From: an uncultured Dechloromonas sp.
Lineage (GTDB): Bacteria > Pseudomonadota > Gammaproteobacteria > Burkholderiales > Rhodocyclaceae
DNA length: 22,014 bases
Assembly (NCBI GenBank): GCA_937996725.1
Contig: CALKUR010000073.1
Coordinates: 1-22,014, forward strand
Reading direction: 5' to 3'
The notes under the pieces are model-generated. The model had not been told where the DNA came from. It made no database searches and saw only the letters and a program-made list of their open reading frames with translations. This document shows positions 1 through 5,484 of the stretch, piece by piece; the stretch's first letter is position 1, and the number at the start of each line of letters is the position of its first letter. A program made the position numbers and the translations under genes.

Positions 1-11
1 GAGGCCCTTGT

Positions 12-431
12 ATGACCTTCCAAACCATGTTCAAAGTCTACGGCGAACCCGTAGCCAAAGGCAGGCCCAGGTTTACCCGTCAAGGCCGTGCCTATACACC
101 CAAGAAAACACACGATTACGAGTCCGAAGTTGCCCTGATGGCCAAACAAGCCATGGGAACACAAGAGCCACTAGAAACGCCTGTAGCGGTCTATGTGTAT
201 GTGACCTTCCCTATCCCTCAATCCTACTCAAAAAAGCGCACAGAGGCCTGTTTAAACGGCTCTGAGAAACATACAAAGAGACCTGACCTTACGAACATTG
301 TCAAATCAATAGAGGATGGAATGAATGGCGTTGTCTACAAGGATGACAGTCAGATCACCAGCATCCATGCCACTAAGGTTTATGGCACTGTTGCCATGGT
401 TGAAATCTACATCCGTGAGGAACTTCTATAA
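12..431 (+). CDS. rusA: RusA-like Holliday junction resolvase
   Basis: This is a 139-aa protein of the usual RusA length. RusA enzymes are dimeric, metal-dependent endonucleases that cleave Holliday junctions, and phages use them to resolve branched DNA before packaging. Visible hallmarks are the N-terminal GEPVAKGRPRF segment (residues 11-21) and the core from KRPDLTN (about 89-95) through IEDGMNG to KDDSQ (110-114). D92, D102 and D111/D112 are the acidic residues; the second Asp of the classic PDxDN motif is Thr94. The ATG at 12 is preferred over the one at 27 because GAGG lies at 1-4 with 7-base spacing. The start overlaps a TGA at 13-15, suggesting coupling to a gene that ends at the window edge. 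The family call is firm; the natural substrate is inferred. Confidence 0.92.
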   Translation: MTFQTMFKVYGEPVAKGRPRFTRQGRAYTPKKTHDYESEVALMAKQAMGTQEPLETPVAVYVYVTFPIPQSYSKKRTEACLNGSEKHTKRPDLTNIVKSIEDGMNGVVYKDDSQITSIHATKVYGTVAMVEIYIREELL

Positions 432-449
432 GGGTTTGTCCCTATAGAA
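424..449. promoter_or_regulatory. Inverted repeat overlapping the rusA stop codon
   Basis: TTCTATAAGGG (424-434) and CCCTATAGAA (440-449) form a 10-bp stem with one bulged A and a 5-base loop. The rusA stop codon (429-431) lies inside the stem. No U-tract follows, so this is not a standard intrinsic terminator. A protein-binding site or an RNA processing or stability hairpin between rusA and the next gene is possible. Confidence 0.5.
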
Positions 450-500
450 ATCAAGAAATCAAGTGGTAAATTCTAGCTGTGTTCAACGAAAGGAAATGAA

Positions 501-704
501 ATGGAACTCAACGGCAAGAAAGTGGACAAAAGCAGTTTGATCATCAGTGGCGTAGACAAACGAGACTACCCTGATTTCTGTGATGCTTACTTTGCTGCTG
601 GCAAGTATGAAGACGGTACTTCGCTGGAAGACAAAGAACTGGACATGCTGGCTGACAAATACGCCGACATCGTTTGGGATATGGCTTACGCATCACTGAC
701 ATGA
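501..704 (+). CDS. Small acidic phage protein, unknown function
   Basis: This 67-aa protein is acidic and has no recognised domain. Its centre (VDKRDYPDFCDAYFAAGKY) followed by an Asp/Glu-rich helix looks like a short globular phage accessory protein of a type often seen, unannotated, in phages of Burkholderiales-like hosts; that comparison is from memory. The ATG at 501 has AAAGGAAA upstream (489-496), a reasonable ribosome binding site. Its TGA overlaps the ATG of the next gene (ATGA at 701-704), so it begins the long coupled series of genes that runs to about 5117. Confidence 0.7.
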   Translation: MELNGKKVDKSSLIISGVDKRDYPDFCDAYFAAGKYEDGTSLEDKELDMLADKYADIVWDMAYASLT

Positions 705-1168
705 GAAAACGCAGTAGTTACCGTCCTAAGGGCGTCAGGCTGGACAACTTGAGTTGGGTTAAGGCTGGTTTTCAAAAAGTCGGAACTCTTCCCAAAGCAG
801 GTGTTGGTCTAAAAATTAAAAACCATGTTGCTTTGGAAACCATCATGCGTGGTGATGGTGACAGACTGGCTATTGACGACCTGATTGCATCCATGAACAT
901 TGCTGAGGCTCTGTACAAAATCAATCCAGCACTGGGATTGGACTATGCAACAGAGATTAAAGCTGCCCAGGATGCCATTTACAGCCTTGGCAAGCGGTGG
1001 TTAGACACTGGCAAGGTGGTGTTTACAGGGCCAGAAATGATGGCAGTACGTGAGGCTATGAACGTCCATGATGCTCAATTGGATGCTTGTACCGTCAAGG
1101 AAATGGAAAAAGCAATTGATTTGGTGAACACTGTTTACCGCAATAAAACAGCAAGGGCAATAGCATGA
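701..1168 (+). CDS. Conserved-looking phage protein, unknown function
   Basis: The protein has 155 aa when started at the ATG at 701, which forms an ATGA junction with the previous stop. A TTG at 674 would extend it by 9 residues inside the upstream gene and is less likely. The N-terminus is basic (MRKRSSYRPKGVRLD), followed by a helical body of about 130 residues with no catalytic motif that I recognise. The basic N-terminus suggests nucleic-acid contact, but this is only an inference. The 3' end overlaps the next gene by ATGA at 1165-1168. Confidence 0.72.
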   Translation: MRKRSSYRPKGVRLDNLSWVKAGFQKVGTLPKAGVGLKIKNHVALETIMRGDGDRLAIDDLIASMNIAEALYKINPALGLDYATEIKAAQDAIYSLGKRWLDTGKVVFTGPEMMAVREAMNVHDAQLDACTVKEMEKAIDLVNTVYRNKTARAIA

Positions 1169-1737
1169 ACCACATCGAAGCAATGAAGCAGGCGCTGGAG
1201 TTTATTGAGGCCAACACATATGGAGGTTCTGATGTTGATGTCTTAGCTATGGCCCTCCGCACCGCCATCGAGCAAGCAGAGAAGCAGGAGCCGGTGGCGT
1301 TCAAAGACAAAGACAGGAATGTCGTGATGACAATAGATGCGTCAGAACCGATTGGATACGTTTATTCAATTCACGGGGAAAGAATTAAAAGCGCCGCAAT
1401 TGACAGCAGAGTTCCAAATGGAACACCCCTCTACACCGCCCCACCCGCAGCACCTGTGCAGGAGCTTGAACGTCTCCGTGATGAAAACGAGAGACTGCAT
1501 GTTGAAAACAGGCGACTTATTGATCGCATAGAAACAATGGGTGTCCCTGTTGGTATCGGAGGTTTTTTGACAACTACAAATGCAGCACAGCGGCAATGGG
1601 TGTCGCTGACGGATGGGGAAGCACTGACAGAAGCCGCAAGGCATCTTGGCGAAATGCACGTTGAGAACTGTAATCTTAGCGACATCAAAGACTTTGCCCG
1701 CGCCATCGAAGCCAAGCTGCGCGAGAAGAACTCATGA
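1165..1737 (+). CDS. Mosaic modular phage protein, copy 1
   Basis: This 190-aa protein is assembled from short modules that recur in neighbouring genes. They are an N-terminal MKQALEFIE helix, a LRTAIEQAEKQEPVA segment (about residues 30-45), PLYTAPPAAPVQE (about 87-99), AAQRQWVSLT (about 139-148) and a final FARAIEAKLREKN. Between them lies a unique coiled-coil stretch (ELERLRDENERLHVENRRL). Proteins with the KQEPVA / PLYTxPP / QRQWV-L-T pattern are common in proteobacterial phages and prophages but have no assigned function. It is coupled by ATGA at both ends. The shared modules are conserved at the DNA level, which points to recombination among copies. Confidence 0.82.
   Translation: MNHIEAMKQALEFIEANTYGGSDVDVLAMALRTAIEQAEKQEPVAFKDKDRNVVMTIDASEPIGYVYSIHGERIKSAAIDSRVPNGTPLYTAPPAAPVQELERLRDENERLHVENRRLIDRIETMGVPVGIGGFLTTTNAAQRQWVSLTDGEALTEAARHLGEMHVENCNLSDIKDFARAIEAKLREKNS
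1173..1197 (+). repeat. 25-bp repeat block A at gene starts
   Basis: An identical 25-bp block encoding IEAMKQAL occurs at 1173-1197 and 3391-3415, just inside the starts of two mosaic genes. An 18-bp version shared with the first copy (ATGAAGCAGGCGCTGGAG) is at 2685-2702 in the third. Confidence 0.9.
1255..1300 (+). repeat. 46-bp repeat block B (three copies)
   Basis: This block encodes LRTAIEQA(E/K)KQEPVA. Copies lie at 1255-1300, 2796-2841 and 3527-3572. The last two are identical over 46 bp and the first differs at one base (GAG versus AAG, Glu/Lys), so there is no synonymous change among the three. DNA conservation beyond what the protein requires suggests recent gene conversion or cassette recombination. 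Confidence 0.92.
1426..1465 (+). repeat. Repeat block C, the PLYT / AAPVQE hinge
   Basis: This block runs from CCCCTCTACAC through CCACC to GCAGCACCTGTGCAGGA. The full form is at 1426-1465 and 3671-3709. The two halves are separated in the gene at 2667 (2931-2951 and 3101-3120), and the right half alone occurs at 3863-3889. It marks the hinge at which module content changes between genes. Confidence 0.88.
1582..1601 (+). repeat. 20-bp repeat block D (AAQRQW)
   Basis: GCAGCACAGCGGCAATGGGT is found at 1582-1601 and 3255-3274, and its first 16 bases also at 3979-3994. Each copy precedes the C-terminal segment of a mosaic gene. Confidence 0.9.
1693..1724 (+). repeat. 32-bp repeat block E at gene ends
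   Basis: An identical 32-bp block encoding (F)ARAIEAKLRE is found at 1693-1724 and 4090-4121. A 20-bp core (ATCGAAGCCAAGCTGCGCGA) is also present at 3345-3364. It lies just before the stop codon in each gene. Confidence 0.9.
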
Positions 1738-2030
1738 AGACCTTTGACGATCCTTTCTCATATCCTGAGCCATTCAAGCCTCCAAAGACTGAAGAGCAAA
1801 AGGCTGACATACAAGCCAAACGCAGGGCTTACAGAGCCAAGAGGCTTGGCAGGCCACTAGGTAAGCATGGAGGCATCAGAAAGGGCGCAGGACGCAAGAG
1901 AACACGAGACTGGAGCCACAGGGTCTATCTGGTGTTAGACAACATTCAAGTGAAGCTACTTGAAGACATGGGTAACGGAGACCTGAGCAATGGTGTTCAG
2001 GCATTGATTTGGAGGCACATAGATGGGTAA
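1734..2030 (+). CDS. Small basic protein, possible DNA-binding protein
   Basis: The protein has 98 aa. The N-terminal half is rich in Lys, Arg and Pro, and a glycine/arginine segment (GGIRKGAGRKRTRDW, about residues 46-60) leads into RVYLVLDNIQVKLLEDM. That strand-then-helix order resembles ribbon-helix-helix proteins, in which a GRK-type tail precedes the beta strand. I infer a DNA-binding regulator or nucleoid-type protein and have not confirmed the fold. The start is an ATGA overlap with the upstream gene, and the 3' end overlaps the next start (2023) by 8 bases. Confidence 0.72.
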   Translation: MKTFDDPFSYPEPFKPPKTEEQKADIQAKRRAYRAKRLGRPLGKHGGIRKGAGRKRTRDWSHRVYLVLDNIQVKLLEDMGNGDLSNGVQALIWRHIDG

Positions 2031-2298
2031 GGGCTCGAGCCCACGTAAGTTCAGCGTGGATCATCAAACATTCAGCAACAACTGGGACGCAATTTTCAAA
2101 AAGAAAAAAGAATGTCCCCCATGCAACAACGACTGTAACCAAGGGCGGAACTGCCCAGCAAGGAATAGCAATGGAAATCAATCCGGAACGAGCGATCAAG
2201 TACATAGTGGAGAACGCTCCGATGTTTGCACAAGCGAAAGCAAACAGGGTATTTATCGAGAATTATCTGAGGACGGTAAAAAGCCGACTGATGAATGA
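2023..2298 (+). CDS. Small Cys-containing phage protein with long out-of-frame overlap
   Basis: The open frame encodes 91 aa. The first part (MGKGSSPRKFSVDHQTF, then NWDAIF, then CPPCNNDCNQGRNCPAR) looks like a known style of short phage protein with a Cys-rich CNQGR-type end. That half therefore seems genuine, and the Cys cluster might bind metal. The last 43 codons (2170-2298) overlap the next gene in another frame and are low-complexity Ser/Asn/Asp/Lys, which looks like read-through of sequence selected in the other frame. A missing natural stop near 2170 would explain this. The ATG overlaps the upstream stop. Confidence 0.55.
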   Translation: MGKGSSPRKFSVDHQTFSNNWDAIFKKKKECPPCNNDCNQGRNCPARNSNGNQSGTSDQVHSGERSDVCTSESKQGIYRELSEDGKKPTDE

Positions 2299-2491
2299 GG
2301 AAACAGGAACACTCGGAAATAAGGAAGCATATGCGTATGCTCATGCTGATTACGTCGCGCAGCTGGAAGCTCTAAAAGTAGCAACAGAAGAAGAAGAGCG
2401 CTTGAAGTACATGCTGTCAGCAGCTCAAGCAAGAATTGAAGTTTGGAAGACCCAAGAGTATTCCAAGAGACAAGAGATGAAAAACCTATGA
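2171..2491 (+). CDS. Helical phage protein, unknown function
   Basis: Started at the ATG at 2171, the protein has 106 aa. AAGGA at 2160-2164 gives a good ribosome binding site with 6-base spacing, and the coding character begins there (MEINPERAIKYIVENAP). An in-frame ATG at 2009 would add 54 residues that read as out-of-frame shadow of other genes, so it is rejected. The sequence is almost entirely alpha-helical (YAYAHADYVAQLEALKVA, then EEEERLKYMLSAAQARIEVWK) and likely forms a coiled coil. It resembles short helical proteins found beside phage recombination genes, but no function can be assigned. The stop overlaps the next ATG (ATGA at 2488). Confidence 0.78.
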   Translation: MEINPERAIKYIVENAPMFAQAKANRVFIENYLRTVKSRLMNEETGTLGNKEAYAYAHADYVAQLEALKVATEEEERLKYMLSAAQARIEVWKTQEYSKRQEMKNL

Positions 2492-2670
2492 TTTATTGGC
2501 CTGGAACTAACATTGCAAAGAGCAAAAACAATGCTTTTGATTGGAAAAACAAAAAAAGTGAAATCATGCAACACACTGATTTCATCAATTCCAACAGAGC
2601 CAAGCTACAAATGGCTGGTGCAGCATCTGAGGGTAGGGCAACTGTATTGACTATCAAGGAAAAGAAATGA
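2488..2670 (+). CDS. Small phage protein, unknown function
   Basis: The protein has 60 aa, beginning MIYWPGTNIAKSKNNAFDW. The start at 2488 is chosen because it forms ATGA with the preceding stop. An upstream in-frame ATG at 2443 lies inside the previous gene, and its extra 15 residues have no support. The protein is basic and hydrophilic with no recognised domain. Its stop overlaps the start of the second mosaic gene at 2667-2670. Confidence 0.65.
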   Translation: MIYWPGTNIAKSKNNAFDWKNKKSEIMQHTDFINSNRAKLQMAGAASEGRATVLTIKEKK

Positions 2671-3389
2671 ACCACATTGACATGATGAAGCAGGCGCTGG
2701 AGGCGTTGCAAAACAGCGCCGTAGTCCCATCAATGTTTACGACTTGGGCTAAGTATCAAGCAGCCTTAGAACACAAGACACAAACCATCTCCGACCTCCG
2801 CACCGCCATCGAGCAAGCAAAGAAGCAGGAGCCGGTGGCGTGGCGAGTCAAATTAGAAATAAAACTCAAGGATGGTTCAATGAATGTTAGATACCAACTT
2901 CGCAACGAGAAGCTGTCTGCCTACGATGAACCCCTCTACACAACCCCACCCACATACGACCAAGGCTGGAAAGACGGATACAAGCATGGTGCATGGGCCA
3001 ATACAGCCGCAAATGTGCAGGAGCCGCCACCAGAGTGCGAGACAGAGGCTGAGAAACGTGCCTATGCGTTTGGCTGGTGGAGAGCATTGGAAGCCAACAG
3101 AGCAGCACCTGTGCAGGAGCCGGTGACTTGGCGTAATGCCGCCATTCGCGTCGGTGAAGACCTGTGCTCGGTTGGGCCGTTTGGCTACTACGATATGACC
3201 GCCGAACAGTGGCTTGATTGGGCTCTCAGTGTTGTAACCGTTCATGCTCCTTCCGCAGCACAGCGGCAATGGGTTGGGCTGACGGAAGAAGATATTAAAG
3301 AAATCTGGCTAAAAGAAGAAACCACTTATGGCGCATTAAAAATGATCGAAGCCAAGCTGCGCGAAAAGAACACAGGAGAACGCACATGA
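2667..3389 (+). CDS. Mosaic modular phage protein, copy 2
   Basis: At 240 aa this is the longest member of the local mosaic family. Modules in order are MMKQALEAL, LRTAIEQAKKQEPVAW, PLYTTPPTYDQGWKDGYKHG, a second hinge AAPVQEPVTW, AAQRQWVGLTEEDI and a terminal MIEAKLREKN. The middle GWKDGYKHG and CETEAEKRAYAFGWWRALE segments are not in the other copies, so it carries one extra inserted unit between two copies of the APVQEP hinge. The DNA of the shared blocks is nearly identical to 1165 and 3386. ATGA couplings occur at both ends. Function is unknown. Confidence 0.82.
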   Translation: MNHIDMMKQALEALQNSAVVPSMFTTWAKYQAALEHKTQTISDLRTAIEQAKKQEPVAWRVKLEIKLKDGSMNVRYQLRNEKLSAYDEPLYTTPPTYDQGWKDGYKHGAWANTAANVQEPPPECETEAEKRAYAFGWWRALEANRAAPVQEPVTWRNAAIRVGEDLCSVGPFGYYDMTAEQWLDWALSVVTVHAPSAAQRQWVGLTEEDIKEIWLKEETTYGALKMIEAKLREKNTGERT

Positions 3390-3760
3390 GCATCGAAGCA
3401 ATGAAGCAGGCGCTGAATTTCATTTTGGCGACCGGGGAGCACGACCAGCGTTGTGGCGCGTTTGATCTTGATGAAGAAGGGCGGCACTGCGCCTGCACGT
3501 GCGGACTTCGGAAAACGATTGACGCCCTCCGCACCGCCATCGAGCAAGCAAAGAAGCAGGAGCCGGTGGCGTGGATGTACCCGGGCGATCTGGAGCGATT
3601 CCAGACCAGCGAAACATTCGCACAGGCTTATTCGATTGAAGTGGTAAGCCCACTCGCTGGCAAGACGGTTCCCCTCTACACCACCCCACCCGCAGCACCT
3701 GTGCAGGAAGAAAACCTGTACGACCTTGCAAAACAAGCAGACAACTGGGGCCAACCATGA
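3386..3760 (+). CDS. Mosaic modular phage protein, copy 3 (N-terminal modules only)
   Basis: The protein has 124 aa. It carries the N-terminal module (MSIEAMKQALNFI), LRTAIEQAKKQEPVAW and PLYTTPPAAPVQE, then stops after a short unique tail (ENLYDLAKQADNWGQP). It lacks the AAQRQW and ARAIEAKLRE modules present in full-length copies. A Cys-rich insert near residues 20-40 (CGAF, then CACTCG) is unique to it. The following gene carries exactly the missing C-terminal modules, so the two may derive from one split ancestor. It starts and ends with ATGA overlaps. Function is unknown. Confidence 0.8.
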   Translation: MSIEAMKQALNFILATGEHDQRCGAFDLDEEGRHCACTCGLRKTIDALRTAIEQAKKQEPVAWMYPGDLERFQTSETFAQAYSIEVVSPLAGKTVPLYTTPPAAPVQEENLYDLAKQADNWGQP

Positions 3761-4143
3761 TCGCTGACGATATTAGAAACCTTGCAAAGTGGCTGAACGA
3801 AGAGCAGACAGCGGAACTTGACCGGCAGGCTCTTGCCCGTGTTTTGGCTTATTTGCAGCATTCACCCGCAGCACCTGTGCAGGAGCCGGAGGAATGGGAC
3901 GAACGCTGTGTTCTTGGGCACTGCGGATCACCAACTGGGTGCGAGTTGTCAAACCGCTGCCGTGCAGACAACACACCCGCAGCACAGCGGCAATCAGCAC
4001 GGAGTGCGTGGGTTCGGCTGGACAAGGAAGAAATTGAAGACATCGCCCACGACAGTGCAAACGACAACAACCCGTGGTGCGACATCGCCTTTGCCCGCGC
4101 CATCGAAGCCAAGCTGCGCGAACGCAATGGAGGGCAGGCATGA
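3757..4143 (+). CDS. Mosaic modular phage protein, copy 4 (C-terminal modules only)
   Basis: The protein has 128 aa. It begins with a unique helix (MIADDIRNLAKWLNEEQ), then contains SPAAPVQEPEEW, a Cys-containing unique region (CVLGHCGSPTGC), PAAQRQ and a terminal FARAIEAKLRERN. The N-terminal MKQALE and KQEPVA modules are absent. The last 32-bp shared DNA block is identical to the one in the gene at 1165. The ATG at 3757 makes ATGA with the previous stop. Its own tail contains GGGCAGGC, which serves as the ribosome binding site of the next gene. Function is unknown. Confidence 0.8.
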   Translation: MIADDIRNLAKWLNEEQTAELDRQALARVLAYLQHSPAAPVQEPEEWDERCVLGHCGSPTGCELSNRCRADNTPAAQRQSARSAWVRLDKEEIEDIAHDSANDNNPWCDIAFARAIEAKLRERNGGQA

Positions 4144-4379
4144 ACCGCGAAGACATCCAAATGTGGGCAACACAAGCACAACTTCCGCAAGACTACGAAA
4201 CCGGGGAAGCTATGTGGCTTGATCGACTTGAACGCTTCGCCGCCCTTGTCGCCGCAGCAGAGCGCAAGGCTCTACATGTTGCAATAACGAATAAAGAAAT
4301 GATCCCTACGCTTTCTCATGGGGTATTGCTTAAGCTGTCTGATGTTGCTGACGCCATCCGAGCAAAGGGGCAGGCATGA
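4140..4379 (+). CDS. Small modular phage protein, unknown function
   Basis: The protein has 79 aa, started at the ATG at 4140 (ATGA junction; an in-frame ATG at 4074 lies deep in the previous gene). The pattern MNREDIQMWA, then RFAALVAAAERKAL, ending DAIRAKGQA, is a phage accessory layout often seen with the variant EREACAKVCE, which occurs in the gene at 4597. The protein is mostly helical with no catalytic motif. The last codons again read GGGGCAGGCATGA, giving both the ribosome binding site and the start of the next gene. Confidence 0.75.
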   Translation: MNREDIQMWATQAQLPQDYETGEAMWLDRLERFAALVAAAERKALHVAITNKEMIPTLSHGVLLKLSDVADAIRAKGQA

Positions 4380-4600
4380 AAACAATCGAAGAAGTCATCG
4401 CGCTGGCCATTGAAAAAGGCCGCGTGGTCAAAGCCTGTCACAGCATTGAGCACGCAGCGATTGATTGCGGTGCGGCGCCAGACACCAACGAGCGCATGCG
4501 CATGACCGCTGACGGCGCACTGCTGCTTGTCGACGAAGGCCGCTACTGGCAAGTCGGCACGCTGGACGAGGTTTATAACGGACTGAGGAGCTTGACATGA
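4376..4600 (+). CDS. Small phage protein, unknown function
   Basis: The protein has 74 aa (MKTIEEVIALAIEKG, a middle with CHSIEHAAIDCG, ending DEVYNGLRSL). It is compact, mixed alpha/beta and without a recognised family. The start is coupled by ATGA to the preceding gene, with GGGGCAGG as ribosome binding site. Its third codon positions are richer in G and C than those in genes at 500-2600, like its neighbours 3386-5034, so this part of the operon may have been acquired separately. Confidence 0.72.
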   Translation: MKTIEEVIALAIEKGRVVKACHSIEHAAIDCGAAPDTNERMRMTADGALLLVDEGRYWQVGTLDEVYNGLRSLT

Positions 4601-5034
4601 TGGAGTTCAAAGACAAAGACGGCAACATCACGCACACGCTGACCGACGAAGGGCTGATCTCGCGCATCGGGACTGTGTCGCCAGAGACGAAGCTGTGGGT
4701 CGTGCCAACGCAATCGTACAAGTTCCACGAACCACACCCCAACAGCATCCTGTTTTACAACGGCGCTCCCGACAACACCGAGGTTCTTCGCATCTCCAAG
4801 GAAGGCGTCTGGGCAAATCCTGACATACCGCCAGACGAAGCGGCGCAAGCTGTGCTTCGGGTAATGGATGGCTACATCAAGCAGATGGTTGAGCGCGTGC
4901 GCAGCGAAGAGCGCGAGGCGTGTGCGAAGGTGTGTGAACAGCTTTGGGACTATCCTGAAAACGGTATGGCAACCGAAGAAGAACACTATGGCAACAAGTG
5001 CGCCGACCACCTCCGAGCAAGAGGGCGGGTATGA
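4597..5034 (+). CDS. Phage protein with C-terminal EREACAKVCE module
   Basis: The protein has 145 aa. The N-terminal 90 residues (MEFKDKDGNITHTLTDEG onward) look like a small beta-rich domain. The C-terminal part (VERVRSEEREACAKVCEQLW, ending CADHLRARGRV) is a helical Cys-containing module found at the ends of many otherwise unrelated phage proteins, comparable to the end of the gene at 4140. Tandem ATGs at 4597 and 4600 give two possible starts; the first makes the ATGA overlap. Function is unknown. Confidence 0.78.
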   Translation: MMEFKDKDGNITHTLTDEGLISRIGTVSPETKLWVVPTQSYKFHEPHPNSILFYNGAPDNTEVLRISKEGVWANPDIPPDEAAQAVLRVMDGYIKQMVERVRSEEREACAKVCEQLWDYPENGMATEEEHYGNKCADHLRARGRV

Positions 5035-5117
5035 CCTACTTCCTGACAGCCCTAATTTCTTTCTGGATCGGCGTCTTTGTAGCGGCAAAAATTGCCTCTT
5101 GGTACTACACCACTTGA
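5031..5117 (+). CDS. 28-aa predicted single-span membrane peptide
   Basis: This short frame starts at an ATG overlapping the previous stop (ATGA, 5031-5034) with GAGGGCGGG upstream as ribosome binding site. The product (MTYFLTALISFW, then IGVFVAAKIASWYYTT) is one hydrophobic helix with Trp/Tyr at the ends, as expected of a phage membrane micropeptide. The ATGA junction and binding site match the rest of the operon, so it is probably real and the last gene of the series. Its stop region overlaps the -35 element of the following promoter. Holin-like activity cannot be inferred from the sequence. Confidence 0.6.
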   Translation: MTYFLTALISFWIGVFVAAKIASWYYTT

Positions 5118-5141
5118 CACTGCAAAAATATCTGGCATATT
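5114..5141 (+). promoter_or_regulatory. Sigma70-like promoter for the leader RNA
   Basis: The site has TTGACA (5114-5119, perfect -35), a 16-base spacer, and CATATT (5136-5141, 4 of 6 matches to -10) preceded by TGG, an extended -10 TGn. The predicted start is near 5148. It lies at the end of the upstream operon and directly before a structured RNA. This is the best promoter match on the plus strand of the left half. Confidence 0.7.
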
Positions 5142-5147
5142 CCGAAT

Positions 5148-5247
5148 CGTTGCCGTAGGAAGCGACAAATTAAGGCCGTTTACACATGCTCTCGCCCTTG
5201 GAGTTACTCTAGGGTTCCTACCGAGGGCAGTTGTAAGCGGCTTTTTT
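5148..5247 (+). ncRNA. Structured leader or small RNA with possible pseudoknot, ending in a terminator
   Basis: An outer stem pairs 5175-5184 (GCCGTTTACA) with 5232-5241 (TGTAAGCGGC), 10 bp with one G-U. An inner stem pairs 5194-5201 (GCCCTTGG) with 5221-5228 (CCGAGGGC), 8 bp with one G-U. Six Us follow. GTAGGAA at 5155-5161 is fully complementary to TTCCTAC at 5215-5221 in the apical loop and its edge, which allows a pseudoknot or an alternative fold. It could be a free small RNA of about 100 nt, or a riboswitch-like or attenuating leader for the genes at 5485 and 5840. No known RNA family is recognised. Confidence 0.6.
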
Positions 5248-5248
5248 G
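5175..5248 (+). terminator. Intrinsic terminator at the end of the leader RNA
   Basis: The long two-part hairpin described for the RNA element is followed immediately by six Us (5242-5247). It should stop transcription from the promoter at 5114 and from the operon upstream unless the fold is changed. Confidence 0.75.
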
Positions 5249-5484
5249 TTTTCTACTTCAGCCATTCCAATGCGGTACGTCGGTGGTTGGATTGAAAAAC
5301 CCTGTTACACGAGCAAGCCAGAGCAGGGACGGTGGGCGAATTCCTAGAGCCGGGTGGTTGAAAAAGTCTGGGATAGTGCGTATGCGACGACATGGCTCCG
5401 TAGAGAACGTCGAGGCACAGAGCGAACTGTATTCACTTACGGTAAGGCTGTGCTTTGCTCAAACAATCACCATAGAGAACATTT
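5249..5484 (+). other. 236-base untranslated stretch before the nuclease gene
   Basis: No convincing gene is seen on either strand. Two GGTGGTTG...GAAAAA segments (near 5282 and 5354) resemble each other. CCCTGTT (5300-5306) can pair with AGCAGGG (5322-5328). CGACG and CGTCG (about 5386 and 5408), and GCACAG and CTGTGC (about 5415 and 5448), can also pair. CCRTAGAGAACRT occurs at 5398-5410 and 5470-5482, the second copy 2 bases before the ATG at 5485. This suggests structured leader RNA or regulatory sites, with no recognised class. Confidence 0.4.

Noticed and set aside
1165..4143. Repeats as a CRISPR array
   Set aside because: The repeated blocks differ from each other, lie inside protein-coding frames and have irregular spacing. 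No direct-repeat/spacer periodicity is present.
5207..5228. CTCTAGGGTTCC resembling part of a guanidine-I (ykkC) riboswitch core
   Set aside because: Only a short segment matches. The downstream conserved parts of that riboswitch are missing and the fold differs.
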